Assembly: GCA_036936605.1 (NCBI GenBank)
Contig: JAUPFV010000004.1
Coordinates: 183,848,807 to 183,912,806, forward strand
DNA: 64,000 bases
Reading direction: 5' to 3'
Origin: Limnanthes douglasii subsp. nivea
Taxonomy: Eukaryota; Streptophyta; Magnoliopsida; Brassicales; Limnanthaceae
Made by a program: the position numbers and the translations under genes. Positions 1-12,482 of this stretch are shown here, in pieces. A model generated the notes under the pieces. That model saw only the letters and a program-made list of their open reading frames with translations, searched no databases and had not been told where the DNA came from. Position 1 is the stretch's first letter; the number at the start of each line of letters is the position of its first letter.

Positions 1-1780
1 CGGTCTCGATAATTGTGGTTGGATGTAGCTTCGAGCGCCTGTATTTCATGATTAGCTCTTGTTTGTTTTGTTAGATTTTGAGTTGCTCGCTACCTTGGAA
101 TGTACTCCGCCAATGGTAAATAGCCATTGTTGTTTCACGACATCTATATACTTATATTTATAAGGTCTATCTTCATTGACTGTATGTGTATTGTCCCTTT
201 ACTCGGGCTGGCGATGATGATCTTGTTGTTTAAAGAATTGGATGAGGTCATTATTATCTATCGACCTGCGAATTTTCTCTTTGAGCTGCCAACATTCATC
301 AGCAGGATGATCGTGGTTATTGTGATAGGAGTAAAAGTGTCTCATTGACCTCGTAAAACCAGGTGGACTCATAACCGAATGGGGTTAGTATCTTGTCCGT
401 CCGTTTGTTCGGTCATAAAAAACTGAGATGGTCTCGGTTAATAGGGTGAAACGTCTGGACGGATTCTCACAATGCATTTGTTTTCGAGTGTTTTCCCGGT
501 GATGCCCATCATCCATCATTTTCCTATCATACGATCCTCTTTTTGGGTCAAAAGTATACCTTTCTGCAGAATCCCCTTTTCTAGCACCGTCCACTCTGAT
601 GAATTGGTCCGCTCGGGCTAGCAAATCTCCCATCTTTTCTACCTGGAATTTTATTAGATCGACGTAAAGTTCCTCTTGTTGATTGAGGCCTCTTTTGAGG
701 GAAGGGACATTCATATTTAAAATTTGGTAAAGCATTCATAGTATGAACAAATCGCTTAACATCACTTTTTAGCAACTCACTTAGTCTTTAGTAGAGGTTC
801 ATATCTAAATCTCGTTCGTGTCAGAGAGTCTTGTTGCATACGAATCTTTCTCGGAAGGCTTTGCATAAACCTACAAAATCATAAATAGACCCCTTAGACA
901 GACTGCTAAATCATTCAATCGCATTACCTTTAAGAGTCATGGATAGGTCTTGGTAGAGCATAACATCGTCCATGTTAAACGCCATCATCATATTACAAAA
1001 ATACTACAGATGCCTCTCCGGATCCCATGTACCGTAATACGCTTCCATTATGAATGAGTCAAACTTTCTAGGGAGCTAAGCCTAAAGAATTTTCTCTATG
1101 AACAGTGACTCATTTAGAACATAGGTGGACTTTCTTGGTCAAACTTGATCCTATTGTACGTCGTTGTCGTCTTGATCCCTCTTTAGAGCATGGTTTTCCC
1201 CATATGGGCGTGATTCCTTCCCTTAGAGCGTCTTTTGTCACCCTTTTCTCCTTCTGATTCTTCTATATCTTTGTGCTTGGATGAGCAATACCCCCCCCCC
1301 CAGTTAGCATGACTGGCATCTGGCCCTGATCGATGCCCCTCACGGTTAGTTCCTCGCACCTTGGTCATCAATGCGTGTAGTACATCGTTCAGTCCTGCTA
1401 TAGTAGCGTGAGTGGCCTGCTCCCTGCCATCTCGATTGCATGCTATACTATTTGTTCCTGATGTAGGTGTTGAAGCTGTTACTGCAAGTGCTCGACTATT
1501 GGCGTGACTGTCACGTTACTGCCCACTAATTTCTACAAAGCTGGACCAATAGTGTTTTCTGGGGCGAGCGGTATAGTCTCTGGTCCGGTAGCGACTGTTC
1601 GTTGACCAACTTGAGATTCTGTTTCAACGTCAGTTGCCTCCTCCATATCTGGATTTATGGTAGTCACATGAGGCAAATAAATCTGCCTAGCCAATTGGTT
1701 CGCCGCGTTTCCTTAGTGATCTGTCGCCTCACTTTGTTTCGGAACTTCCGTTTTGATCCCTGATTTTGTTACTATCATGG
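1..1780 (-). pseudogene. Ty3/gypsy gag remnant, cut by window start
   Basis: Reading the - strand from about 1000 down to 385 gives a retrotransposon gag core in several frames. It has a QDLSMTLKGNA-type segment, then SLSKGSIYDFVGLCKAF, and a C-terminal stretch KMGDLLARADQFIRVDGARKG that matches the usual end of plant gypsy gag domains (LLARAQKYINAEE-like). Stops and frameshifts break it into pieces of about 60-116 codons, so it is not expressed as a gag. Any pol would lie before base 1. At 1183-1371 (-) there is a further open stretch rich in Lys, Glu and Arg, upstream of the core, as expected for a gag N-terminal linker. The family assignment (Tat or Athila-like) rests only on the gag core. 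Confidence 0.7.
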
Positions 1781-3130
1781 TTGGAAAATCTTACTACTAA
1801 GTGTTTTTGTTAGACGTACCCACATACGACACCAAATTGGTTATAGGAAAATATAACAAATGTAATGCCAAGTATAAATTTTATTGATCAAGGAAGAAAA
1901 TATACATATTTTGCAGATTGTAAATACAGTTTCATAGCAGTTTCTAATTTCCACTTATTACACGACTCCACTAATTATGCACGTAAACCCAAGTTAATTT
2001 TAAAAACTCTAAAATTACGGCTATTACTCTAGTCCTTTTGCGTTATATGGGTTGACTAGTTAACCAACTTTAAGTTGATTACAACCATTTTTTTAGTCGC
2101 TCGTCTTGATTGCCGATCTCGATCGGTTTTGTTGATATACATCTGGTCGGTGATTATATGTTCTTCAGTTATGACTTCTACTCGGTTAAAGACTGAATTG
2201 TATTTACCTTTGATGGTGACTCTTGTTGGTTTCCATTTCTGTGTCGCTCGATAACCTGCTCGGTTCGTCGTATCATAATACACGACCTCTACTTAGTAAG
2301 GAATCTGCTCTGTCATTTTCCATAAGATGGCTTCGGTCCTTTGTCGTCTTCCTAAACATCGTTACCAGTGTCATTTTTTCCTAACGGGTCATCAATTATC
2401 TTGCTATGACATCGATGCGCCTCATTTTGGCCTCAGTCATTCGATATTAGTTGCTATATTGATGTGTAGCTTGAATCCACTTGGTGTAGATACAATAAAT
2501 AGTTCGGGTTGGTATTATTTGCGTATCTTCATCGATTCCATCTGCTCGGATGTTGTTTGCTCTATCATTCGATGAAGGTTGTTTTTATTAATTTTTCGTC
2601 ATCTATTTTATATTATCACTATTTTTGTAGTGAGTTGAGTGTTTAGTTTGATGATTTCATTTTAAATCACGAAATTCTGATCTATTTCACCCTACTTATA
2701 GTTCATTGAATTTTAAATCTAATGAAAATCGTTTTAGGTATTGTTTTGCCTCTTCATGTTCCTAGCAATAAAAAAGATTTGATATGTTCTAAGGTTTAAA
2801 ATATATTGACGAAATTTCCAAGGGTATGTTGCTGGTGATTTGTTTTTTTTTTTGTTTTGTAAAAAAGAATGTTTAGTCTAAATAAAGTAGAAAACAGTCA
2901 CTTTAATAACAACAAGCTTCTCATTGAAGCTATGACTAACTTAATAAACACCAAGTTAAATGTATTTCGCCAAGAGCTTTAATAAACCACGGATCACGAG
3001 CAGAACCGTTCACGACAAAGCAATCCAAGAATACACTGTGAACATCCTCAACTATTTAAAAATGAATGAGGTGATTAATATTATGAACACGTGAGCAATT
3101 CATCTCGAAAAAGCCTAAGAAGGCACCATA
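1781..3130 (-). mobile_element. Candidate PBS and LTR of the same - strand gypsy element
   Basis: On the - strand, CTATAACCA is followed by ATTTGGTGTCGTATGTGGG at about 1820-1845. This looks like an LTR ending in CA followed by a primer-binding-type TTGGTGTC sequence, upstream of the gag remnant. The LTR would run from about 1838 to higher coordinates. I could not find its far end, nor a second LTR, because the rest of the element is outside the window. The open stretches at 2056-2283 (-) and 2327-2575 (+) show no family features, so I see no gene here. Confidence 0.3.
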
Positions 3131-3133
3131 GAC

Positions 3134-3960
3134 GTGCAAGAGAGGGCACCAAACGCACGCGTAGTACTCTTGGAGGTCTCAAGATTTATATTCCACCATT
3201 CCATGGGAAGAACGATCCATATGCATATTTGGAATGGAAAAAAGAAGATTGAACTCGTTTTTAGTGTTCAACACTACACAGAGATCAATCGAGTAACAGT
3301 TGCTGCTACTGAGTTTTATGATTATGCTCTTACTTGGTGGGATCAACTAGTTATCTTAAGAAGGCATACGAGGGAATCTGCTATAGAGTCATGGATCGAG
3401 ATAAAAGCCATTATGTGGAAAATATTTGTCCCTAGTCATTACCACCCTGAGCTGCATCTAAAGCTGAGGAGATTAGCACAAGGAGGTCGATTTGTTGAAG
3501 AGTATTATCAGGAAATGAAGATCTTAATGTTGTGTGCTGATATTTCAAACGATAAAGAGGCAACAATATCAAGGTTTCTTGGAGGTTTAAATAGAGAAAT
3601 TCAAGACATATTAGAAACTCATCATTATGTTAAACTAGAAGAGATACTACATAAGGCTTTGTTATTCGAACAACAAGCTAAAAAATCTCTTCAAAATCAA
3701 GTTATGGTTGAGGGGTAATAACAAAAAGAAGCCAAGTTATTCGAAAGAGGAGAAAACCGGTTATAAACAAGAAAGTTGTCCAAGTGAATAAAAAATTTGG
3801 AATCAATTGACTATTGATAACAAAGAGAAATCTATCAACCGGAACTCGTTATATTAAGTGTTTCAAGTGCAAAAGGATGGAAGAATATGCAATGAGTGTT
3901 CTAAAATAACCTAATAAAGAAACAATTGTTTATGATTCTTCTGAAGAACACGTAAAGTAA
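3134..3960 (+). pseudogene. Ty3/gypsy gag fragment with decayed zinc knuckle
   Basis: An open frame of 194 codons carries the classic plant gypsy gag core: the WNGKKKIELVFSVQHYTE segment, YDYALTWWDQLV, FVPSHYHPELHLKLRRLAQG, and RFLGGLNREIQDILETHHYV. The usual DPxAYLEWE motif just upstream of the core is damaged. After the stop, at about 3855-3890, a CFKCKR segment is the first half of a CCHC knuckle; the His and last Cys are gone. No protease or RT follows within the next 2 kb, so this is an isolated fragment, of a different gag subtype from the Tat-like elements further on. Confidence 0.85.
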
Positions 3961-3989
3961 TCTACTAAAGGAGATTGAGAAAAAAAATC

Positions 3990-4830
3990 TCTTTCACACT
4001 AGGTGTCTTGTTCAAGGAAAAGTTATACATAATCTCTTTTTTAGTCGTATTCAAGCATTTTGTTAGCTCCATCTCCTTCTCACCAGCCATTTTTAATGCA
4101 ACTTAAGGCTTGAGTTCATTTGTTACTCTCCAAACCTTAGACTTAAATTTTGATCGATGTGCTTCACACATTTTCTCAGGTATTACAAAAACAGTAATAT
4201 CTGCAAATCATGTGGTCTTGTCAGGTTTTTGGTCTTCAAATAGAAGCGGGACATAAGTAATATTGCGGAAATGTTGGGAAGGTAGACATTGAGAAGTAAC
4301 AAACTAAATAATTTTCTGAACATTATCATTCATTCGCGTGGACGCCTTGATGTTGGTCTTGCTTGTTGGCGCCTTTTCTGCACTCAATAGTTATTGGGGG
4401 TACCGCATTGAGAAGACGAGACTTTTACTCAAAATCTTGGAAGTTAAATCATGATTCTAGACTTAAAGTATATTTTCCTCAGCTGATTAAGTAACAACTA
4501 TACTAGTATCATCCATGATTGGCACATCGGGGTAATAACCCCACTTTTCTTTCTTCGCAATTGTTTCTCCTTTTCTTTAGCTCCGCTTTTTCACGTTTTT
4601 ATTTTTCTTCTTCCTCAACAAGTTTTGTTAGCTTTTCTAAGGTGATAATATCCTTGCAAGAAACAGGAACACATTTTTCCATCAATTTCAGTGCAAAGCA
4701 AACAAAAATACTAGGTGCATTTTTTACGAGCAAATCTTTCCCTAAAGGCCTTTTTGACCTGCTTTTTAAACATTATTCCATGCAAGAGTCAGAAAAAAAA
4801 AACTAAACAAGCTCAAAATTTATTTTCACA
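3990..4830 (-). pseudogene. Possible antisense coiled-coil ORF remnant
   Basis: The - strand reads as broken, charged, coiled-coil-like segments, for example CEAHRSKFKSKVWRVTNEL, MAGEKEMELTKCLNTTKKE and DIITLEKLTKLVEEEEKN. They resemble in character, not in detail, the antisense ORFs next to the Tat-like elements later in the window. The + strand open frame at 4519-4806 is low-complexity Phe/Ser and looks like its shadow. I do not recognise a domain, and the call rests on composition and on its position downstream of a + strand gag. Confidence 0.25.
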
Positions 4831-5156
4831 AGTTAAATAAAAGATAAAAAAATGTAACAGAAAATATACTAATCATGTTTTCTTTAACTACAACTTTGAG
4901 AGACCTGATCGAGACCCAAATCTATTATTTATTTACAGTTCTCTCACACCACTTCTAACCGTGAGTCTATAATTCTGGTCATCTTTAATATAAATAATTC
5001 AATTCAAATGATTCCATTTATCTTTTTATTATTCACCTCACTCTCACTGTATATCACTTTCTTACTCTCTTAGTATTCGCAACATTATATTATAATTTAA
5101 TATTATTAATTGAATTCCTTTTTGGTGTACTAAGCTATCTGTTGTTGTTTTTTTAA

Positions 5157-5308
5157 AGAAACATGTGTTTCCGAGTAGCCATCTCGTAATCACATGCTTT
5201 TTTTAACTAAAAAACATGTAATTTCGAGACATCATCTCGGAATCACATATTTTTCAGTTAAAAAAAGCATGTGATTCCGAGATGGCTTCTCGGAAACACA
5301 TGCTTCTT
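5157..5308. repeat. Long stem-loop (52-bp arms, 47-bp loop)
   Basis: The arm at 5157-5208 (agaaacatgtgtttccgag...) is repeated as its reverse complement at 5257-5308 with only a few mismatches. The 47-bp middle is a third, diverged copy of the same block (catgtaatttcgagacatc). The whole could fold into one long hairpin. It may be a small foldback MITE or the hairpin of a small-RNA precursor. No target duplication was identified. Confidence 0.75.
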
Positions 5309-6175
5309 AAAAGAAACCGCAGAACATAATATAAACAGCCAAATCGAACCAAAATCGATTGCTTCTTAGACAAAATTGATTGCTTCTTAGAACATAATAG
5401 AACAGAACATAATGAAATTCCAACCATTAAGCTAATTAGACACTTTCCTCAAAAATATATGAAATGTAAACTACACTGTGTTTAACATGACTGGGTTCTG
5501 GAGAGAGAACAGTAAATCAATGAAGACGCTTCTTCTTTATACTGAAAACTGACGTATAAAAATTGAATTAGGTTTGTCTGGGTGGTGGGGTGAGACGAAA
5601 TGGTTGTCTTTTTTTTTATTAATAAAGGTAATCAAGCAATTATGTCTTAATCAAATTTACAATATAATTGTACTTTTACGAATAAGGTTTATGAATAAGA
5701 AAAAAATCATCTTGGTGAAATTTTATTATGTTGGTGTTTTTGAAAATGAAAAAGGTAGAATAAATGGGTAGAAGGGTAAATATGTCATTTTCTTTATGGA
5801 GCAAATAACAGCATGGAGTTTTTTTCAAATCATGAAGGAAATAAAAAATATGATGGAGGAAATAGCTTCACCCTACAAAAACTTATCTCAATTTACCCGT
5901 ACTCTAAATTATATTAAAATAACTAAAATTAAAATAAATATTTTCAAAATAGCCAATTTAATTATTTTCTTAAAAATTAACAAAGCCGCTCATTTAATCA
6001 TTTTAATAGAATGTCAAAGTACTTTAAATTAAATACTCTCAAATTAATGATTTGGCAACTACTTACTCATAATAAAAAAACCTTTTGAATTTCGTCCATT
6101 TCTAAAAAAATATTTGTATTAAAGTATATCAAGATATAAGTTAACCTCCTAAAAAAAATTCAAGATTGAAAAAAC
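5309..6175. other. AT-rich spacer, no gene seen
   Basis: Two short tandem phrases (attgcttcttaga) lie at 5355-5395. The open stretches at 5574-5771 and 5796-6032 are Lys/Ile/Asn-rich, as expected by chance in DNA this AT-rich, and match no family. The stretch at 4831-5156 is equally empty. Confidence 0.5.
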
Positions 6176-6384
6176 AGAGCGTCTCTTCAAATTGAAGGTT
6201 GGCCGTCTCCGGCTTCCTTCTCCGGGAAGGTTCTTCTGAGTTCTTTCAGAAGTGTGCTTCCTTCATCATTCCATATTAAGTGTTATAGTTTTTTTTTTAT
6301 TTCTTTATTTAGAAATCTGAGTTTTTTTTCCAGAAGTCATGGCAAGTTTGAGAAGCAGGGGATTGATTCAAAATTATTGCTTTG

Positions 6385-7782
6385 ATGGAGAAATTAAGTG
6401 CAAATCAACGTATTCAAGATGAGAAATCGTATTCTTATGTAGAAGTTGTGAAAACGAACTTGATAAGTGAAGAAAAATTGGACTTTCAACCGGAATTCTC
6501 TGAAGTTAAGAAAGATCATCTTTCAATTCAGTACAGTGAGGAGATTCTTCATATCTTGAAGGCTAGGTCTAAACATTCTTTACTTGGTAAATTCACTCAT
6601 GATTTACCTAAAAGAAATGTTCTTGCTCACTTTCTGGATTCTTTTAAGTTTGAAGCGGCATATAGGTATAAGATTTAGGATTCAAGACATATAGTGCTCG
6701 TTAGACTCAAAAAATGATTATCCTAAGATTTGGAATAGAGCAGTTTGGACTGTAGGATCTTCTATGATGCGTTTATTGAAATGGGCTGGTGATTTAAACA
6801 TTGAAAGTCCTATCGCCCCTGTTTGGATAAAATTTGAATTGCCAGGACATCTTTATGATGCAAATGTGGTTAAATCTATTGCTGCATTAATAGGTGAGAC
6901 ACTGGTGATTAAAATTCCAGGGGAGAACTGATTATTTTCTTCGTGCTCAGCGCTTGTTGAGGTTGATGTTACTTCTCAACTCCAAACGGATGTTTGGATT
7001 GGATTCGGAGATAATTATGGTTATTGGATTAATATTGCATATTTGAATCTTCTACTATACTGTAATAAATGTTCTCATCTTGGTCATAGCAAGGAGAAGT
7101 GCAACAAAATTAATAAAGATCAAATGATTGAAACAGTTGAGAAGATTAAGAAGGTTAAATCAGTTATAACAAGGCAAATGAATAGTCAAGATCATAAAGA
7201 TAAATGATGGAAACAGTTGAGAAGGTTAATAAATTTAAATCAGTTATAACAAGGCCAAGAAATACTCAAGATCATAAAAAGATCTAGGTAGATGAATCAG
7301 TAGGATTTAAGACGCCTGAGCAAGGTGAAATAATTGAGGTTATTCAATCGTTAGCTATGGGAATAACAAATAATAATGAGTATGTTAATATGATGTCTGA
7401 TGGGGATGATTCGATTAAAGATGGGTTAGGAAGTCTGCAGAACTCTCCTATATACAAATTTTGATCTCAGCCTCCTGAATTCTTCAAAGGAACTAGTTAG
7501 AAAACTAATCAAGAAGAGCAATACATTCAAGATCAAGGGAATGTTGATATAACAGAAGAAGAAGGAAATTTGATAGTTGATGATGTGAATGGATTCAGTC
7601 AAGCTGATCGACAAAGTGATAAAAGTCAGGTTAATGAAGTAGAAGAGGAAATTTTTAAGGAGATCTTTGATAAAAAGATCAAATCAGCCAAGAAAAGGAC
7701 TAAAACAAGAAGCAAGATTATTAAAGCTTTACAATTTACGAGTACAAGTAAATCGAAATCTCTTAACTCTCTTAATGATTAG
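6385..7782 (+). pseudogene. LINE ORF1 (nucleic-acid-binding protein), broken
   Basis: From the ATG at 6385 a 98-codon frame runs to 6678. After that the frame is recovered by frameshifts: a segment SPIAPVWIKFELPGHLYDANVV (about 6800-6880) is typical of plant LINE ORF1 proteins (DUF4283-type), and at about 7060-7105 CNKCSHLGHSKEKC is a complete CX2CX4HX4C zinc knuckle. The C-terminal part to 7782 is Lys/Glu/Asp-rich. At about 7120-7260 a segment of roughly 70 bp (IETVEKIKKVKSVITRQ-like) occurs twice in tandem. The protein would coat LINE RNA in the ribonucleoprotein particle. The final stop overlaps the ORF2 start. Confidence 0.75.
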
Positions 7783-10700
7783 TATTCTTAATTGGAACAT
7801 TCGTTGTATCAAGGATAAAGCTTCATTTCGTAGGCTCAATTTTCTTGCTAAGAAACATAAAGTCAAAATGATTGATGCGCAAGAACCTCTTGTTAATATT
7901 AATACTAGAGGTAGTGCTGCTTCCAAGTTAGGTTTTGATAATTTTGCTAACAATATAACTAATAAAATTTGGATTTTCTGGAAGCATGACATCTCTGTTA
8001 CTATCTTAAATGATCTTAGTCAATGTTTAAATCTTAAGGTTAGTTTTTTTAATGATAGTAATCAGGTTATGATTAATGTGGTTTATGCTAGATGTCAAAG
8101 ATCTAATAGAATTGATTTGTGGAATTTCCTTAAAAGCAATGTTAATAATGATTTGGCTTGGCTTATCTGTGGAGATTTTAATGTTATTAGCTCTGTTGAG
8201 GAGCAGCTGGGCTGTAGTACTTTCTGTATTAATAATACAAATGAATTTAATGATATGATCAGTTGTTGTAATGTTGAGGATGCTGGTTATATTGGTTCGA
8301 AATATACTTGGTCTAATGGTTCCAAGTGGAAGAGATTAGATATGGTTTTAATTAATTGTAAATGATCCAATTGTTTTGCTAGTACAAAGATATTTCATCT
8401 TGCAAGAATGGGTTCTGATCATATGCCAATTGTTATATCCTTATCTAATGAGGTTGCTAGAGTTAAATCAAGTTTCAGGTTTCACGAAATGTGGATCATG
8501 GAGGATTCTTTTTTACCTTTTGTTGAAGATAATTGGAACCAGGAATTGGTTGGTGATCCTATGTTTTTTCTCTGGAATAAACTTAAAAGGCTTAAGAAAG
8601 GTTTGATTACTTGGAACACAACTATCATTGGTAATATTTTCAGCAAGGTTCAAATCTTAGAAGATGAGGTGATTGTCAAGGAATTGAATCATCAAAATCT
8701 TCAACCTTCTGAGTCCAAGAGTGATCTTTCCAAAGCTAATGATTTATTAATTAAAGCTCATATAATGAAAGAAGTTTATTGGAGGTAGCAGTGTTACTGT
8801 AACTGGATAATTGATGGTGATAAAAACACTAAATTCTATCAAAGCTTTGTCCAAAAGAAAAGAAGGAGAAATACCATTAAAGGAATAAAGTGTGGTAATG
8901 ATTGGCTCACTGATTCTAAAGATATTGGTCAGTCTGTTGTAGAATTCTTCAAGCATGCTCTCACTGACTATCCTTATTCTGATAGTGTGGAGGAGTCTAA
9001 TCTCATAAATGATGATTTATTCAATGCCATTCCTAACATTGTTACTGAAGATGATAACAAGATGCTTCTTAGGGATCCTGATGAAACTGAGCTTTGGTGT
9101 GTTATTAATCAAATGAAATCTGCAGTGCTCCAGGTATGGATGGCTATACTCAAATCTTCTTTAAACATTGTTGGCACATTATTAAAGTTGATATGGTGAA
9201 GGCTATGAAAGATTTTGTGAAAGGTAAGAATATACATAGGGGTATATTTGCTACTGGTATTTGTTTAATACCTAAGATTCCCAACTCTACTTGTTTGAAA
9301 GATTATAGACCGATTAGTTTATGTTCTCTGCTCAATCGTATCATGTCCAAGATTATTGCTAATAGGTTAGCTTCTCTCCTTCCTAAAATCATCTCCCAAA
9401 ATCAGGGTGGCTTTGTTCCTGGTAAAAGTATTCATGACAACATTCTGATTTGTAAAGAGCTGATTTATGATATGAATAGAAATCTTAAAGATAAGAATAT
9501 TGTTATTCAGCTTGATATGTCGAAAGCATTCGGCAAGCTCACTCATAGTTTTATTCTTAATGTCATGAAGAAATTTGGTTTTTCATCTAGATTTATTTGT
9601 CTGATTAAGAGAATGATAAGTGCTGTGAGTGTCTCTTTGCTGGTTAGTTTTTGGTTTCGTTAAAACTTTGAAAGGATTGCGTCAAGGTGATCTTATATCT
9701 CCTCATATTTTCATCATTGCTGAGGAGATGTTTATTAGGGGTATTAATTCTCTATTCTATCAAACAGATTTATGCATTATAAAGGTAGAAGCATAATCAA
9801 TGTTAACACCCTTGCTTTTGCTGATGACATCTTATTATTTACTAATTGTAAGGATATCACTCTTAGTAATCTTGGTGGTTTTCTTGAGAAGTAACAGATT
9901 TTATCTGGTCATGTTGTAAATAAAGAAAAGACTAAGATTATTTCGAATAATACTGGTTTCACTTCTAGCCATTTACCTACTGACTATCTTGGTGTTACTA
10001 TAAACACTAACAATAAAATCAACAATTATAACAAGCTTATATGTAAAATTAACAATAAGATAAATGAGTGGAATGTTTGTTGTTTATCCTTTGCTGGTAA
10101 GCTCACTTTACTTAAATCTATTTTGATGAGTATTATTCTATATTGGATGCAGTGCAATGTGTTACCTAAAGGTATTGTTTCTAAACTTGAAATTATTTTA
10201 AATAGATTCATCTAGGGTTCTAACTTAGTGGATAAGAAAGTTCATTGGTGTAGTTGGAGTACTTTATGCAGAACTTATAAAGAGGGTGGCCTCAACATTA
10301 GAAGTATGAATGATATTCATACTGCAATTTCATTTAACCTTTGGGCTTCATTTAGAAAGAACATTTCTTTCTGGGCTAACTTCATGCATAGTATATATTG
10401 TCCAAATCATCATCTATTGCAGATTAGTTCATCAAAAGCTGATTCTTCAATCTAGAAAAGAATGATCAGAGTTAGAGATCAGGCAGAGCATCATATCAAA
10501 TGGAAATTGGGGAATGGTCAGATGGATTTTTGGTTAGATAATTGGACTTTTACTAAGCCTATATTAACTCTTAGTGATTATGATAATAATATTTGGTTTA
10601 CTGCTGAGAAGGTTAGTAAATATTGGTATAATGCTGGCTGGGATTTATCTATGATATCTAGTATTATTCAGCCTGAAGTTATTGATAGTATTCAAAAGCT

Positions 10701-11847
10701 GTACATTGATTATAGTAAGCAGGACTTAATGATTTGGAGCCTTGCTAAAGATGGTAAGCATAATTTGAAGGATACTTGGGATGACATTAGAGCTAAGTAC
10801 AATCCTATCTCTGTTTATAGTAAGATTTGGAATCATTTAACTCCTATTAAGAGCTCTTTAATTCATTGGAAAATCCTGCATAATTTTGTTGTTGTTGATA
10901 CTATTATCCAAAGAAGAGGCCTTTCTATGGCTTCTAAGTGTCAGTTTTGTAGCAATTGTGAAACTGTTTCTCACCTCTTTATAACATGTAAATTTTCTTG
11001 GACATTATGAATTCATTATGCTGTCATATTTAAAGTTTATCTTTGTAAAAATATGAACATTAACCAGATCACCAGAATTTGGCAATTTCCTAAGACTTCC
11101 AAGATTCAGGTTAGAAACATCTTACCTTATCTTATCTTACATAGTATTTGGAAAGCTAGGAACTTAGCTAAGATTAAAGGTCAAATTAATTCAATTGGCT
11201 CTATCATTAATCAAGTGAATTATGTTATTCATGCTCTTGATATGAAAAAGATTATCAACAAGCATCATTGGATTAATAACTCTAGAGCATCTACTTTATT
11301 AGGTTGTACTAATCAATTAAAACCTGCTACTAGACCTATTTATATCAAATGGATTCTTCCTCCATCTGGTAGATTGAAAATGAACTCTGATGCCTCTTGT
11401 CTGAACAATGGTGAGGCTAGTGGCTCTATTATTTTTAGAGATAGTTTTGGTAATTTGGTTAAGGCTTATAGTTACTTATATGGTAAATCGACTCCTCTAT
11501 TTGCTGAAGCTATAGCTATTTTTGATGGTTTACTGATTTGCAAAGCTAACAATTGGAACTTAGTTGATATTGAATCTGACTCGATTACCATTATAAACTG
11601 GATTCATAACTATAATACTAATGTTTACTGGTATGCTAAGCTTATCATGGATTGCATTAGTAGACTCATCAGTAATAGCATGTCAATATCGCATATATTT
11701 CGTGAACAAAATCATGCTGCTGATTGGCTAGCTAAGTACACATTGCAAACTAAATTATCTCAATGCATCACTCCTGTTTTGATTCCTTATGATCTTAAGG
11801 CAATATTGATCTTAGAAGCGTTTGGTATGGGATACATTTTTACTTGA
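7775..11847 (+). pseudogene. LINE ORF2: endonuclease, reverse transcriptase, RNase H
   Basis: The start ATG at 7775 gives MISILNWNIR, the first motif of an APE-type endonuclease; GDFN (about 8170) and SDHMPI (about 8415) follow. The RT has LIPKIPNS (about 9270), KDYRPISLCS, QGGFVPGKSIHDNI, LDMSKAF (about 9515), GLRQGDLISP (about 9675) and the catalytic FADD (about 9820). A zf-RVT segment with CQFCSNC...H...C is at about 10850-11000. The C-terminus is an RNase H with SDAS, an AEA Glu, ESDS and NHAADWLA (about 11385-11750). Stops lie near 8363, 8786, 9893, 10213, 10453 and 11008, and there are frameshifts near 9125, 9660 and 9780. The endonuclease nicks the target and the RT copies LINE RNA there. 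Confidence 0.88.
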
Positions 11848-12449
11848 AAGTAATACATGGTTTGTGAATTTGTTTTGAGGTTGTTGTTTGCTGAAGATTG
11901 CTGATTCTTTACCCTTGGAGTAATGCTATTTGCTGTTGATCCAGTTTGGACTATCTTTTGGCGCATGATGCTATGTTTTCATAGAAGACTAATTTGTGCT
12001 GTATGGTGGTTTATTGGTTGCTGCAGTTAGATAGTAGAAGAAGGTGCATTGTTTGGAAATCTCTATTTGAAGGCTTCTTGGGCTGTTTTGATTCATTGTG
12101 GGGATGGTTACTCTTGCTGCTGCAATTGAAAGTAGCTCGTGTAATTTAATCGTCACTCGATTGAAGTATCTTGAAGTTTAATGTTGCGGAATGTTGTCTG
12201 GAATTGTTGATTCAAGATGCTCTAAGAAGTGTGGGAGATGATTTGTGAAGATTGCTGTTCTAAGTTAGGTTTTGTCTTGTTTTAAGAATGAATTTTGCCG
12301 CCTAATTTTGACGACTTTAACTCTTGGCGCCTTTTGTAAATTTCAATTATATTAATTAAATATTTCATCTTAAAAAAAAACTTTCAAAGTAAATCATAAG
12401 TATCCAGTCTCATTAGTGCAAATTAATAATTAATACTTCATCTATAACA

Positions 12450-12482
12450 TTTATTTATTTATTTATTTATTTATTTATTTTA
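12450..12482. repeat. (ATTT)n microsatellite
   Basis: About eight uninterrupted copies of a 4-bp ATTT unit lie just past the LINE tail. Plus or minus slippage of the LINE tail or the adjacent AT-rich DNA is the likely source. Confidence 0.9.

Larger units (their letters stand above)
6180..12380 (+). mobile_element. Plant L1-type LINE with RNase H, nearly full length
   Basis: The element has a 5' leader, an ORF1 with a zinc knuckle, an ORF2 with endonuclease, reverse transcriptase, zf-RVT and RNase H domains in order, a 3' UTR of about 0.5 kb (11848-12371) and a run of nine A at 12372-12380 that is a plausible tail. The length of about 6.2 kb suits plant LINEs. Six or so stops and several frameshifts make it inactive. 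I could not find a convincing target duplication, so the 5' edge (about 6180) is an estimate. It lies between gypsy debris on both sides. Confidence 0.85.

Noticed and set aside
1280..1305. Run of C near 1291 as a functional G-quadruplex
   Set aside because: A single short homopolymer in a decayed gag, without further G-tracts.
7775..11847. Reassigned stop codons (TAG/TAA read as amino acids)
   Set aside because: Stops replace Trp, Tyr and Gln alike and are accompanied by frameshifts, so decay explains them.
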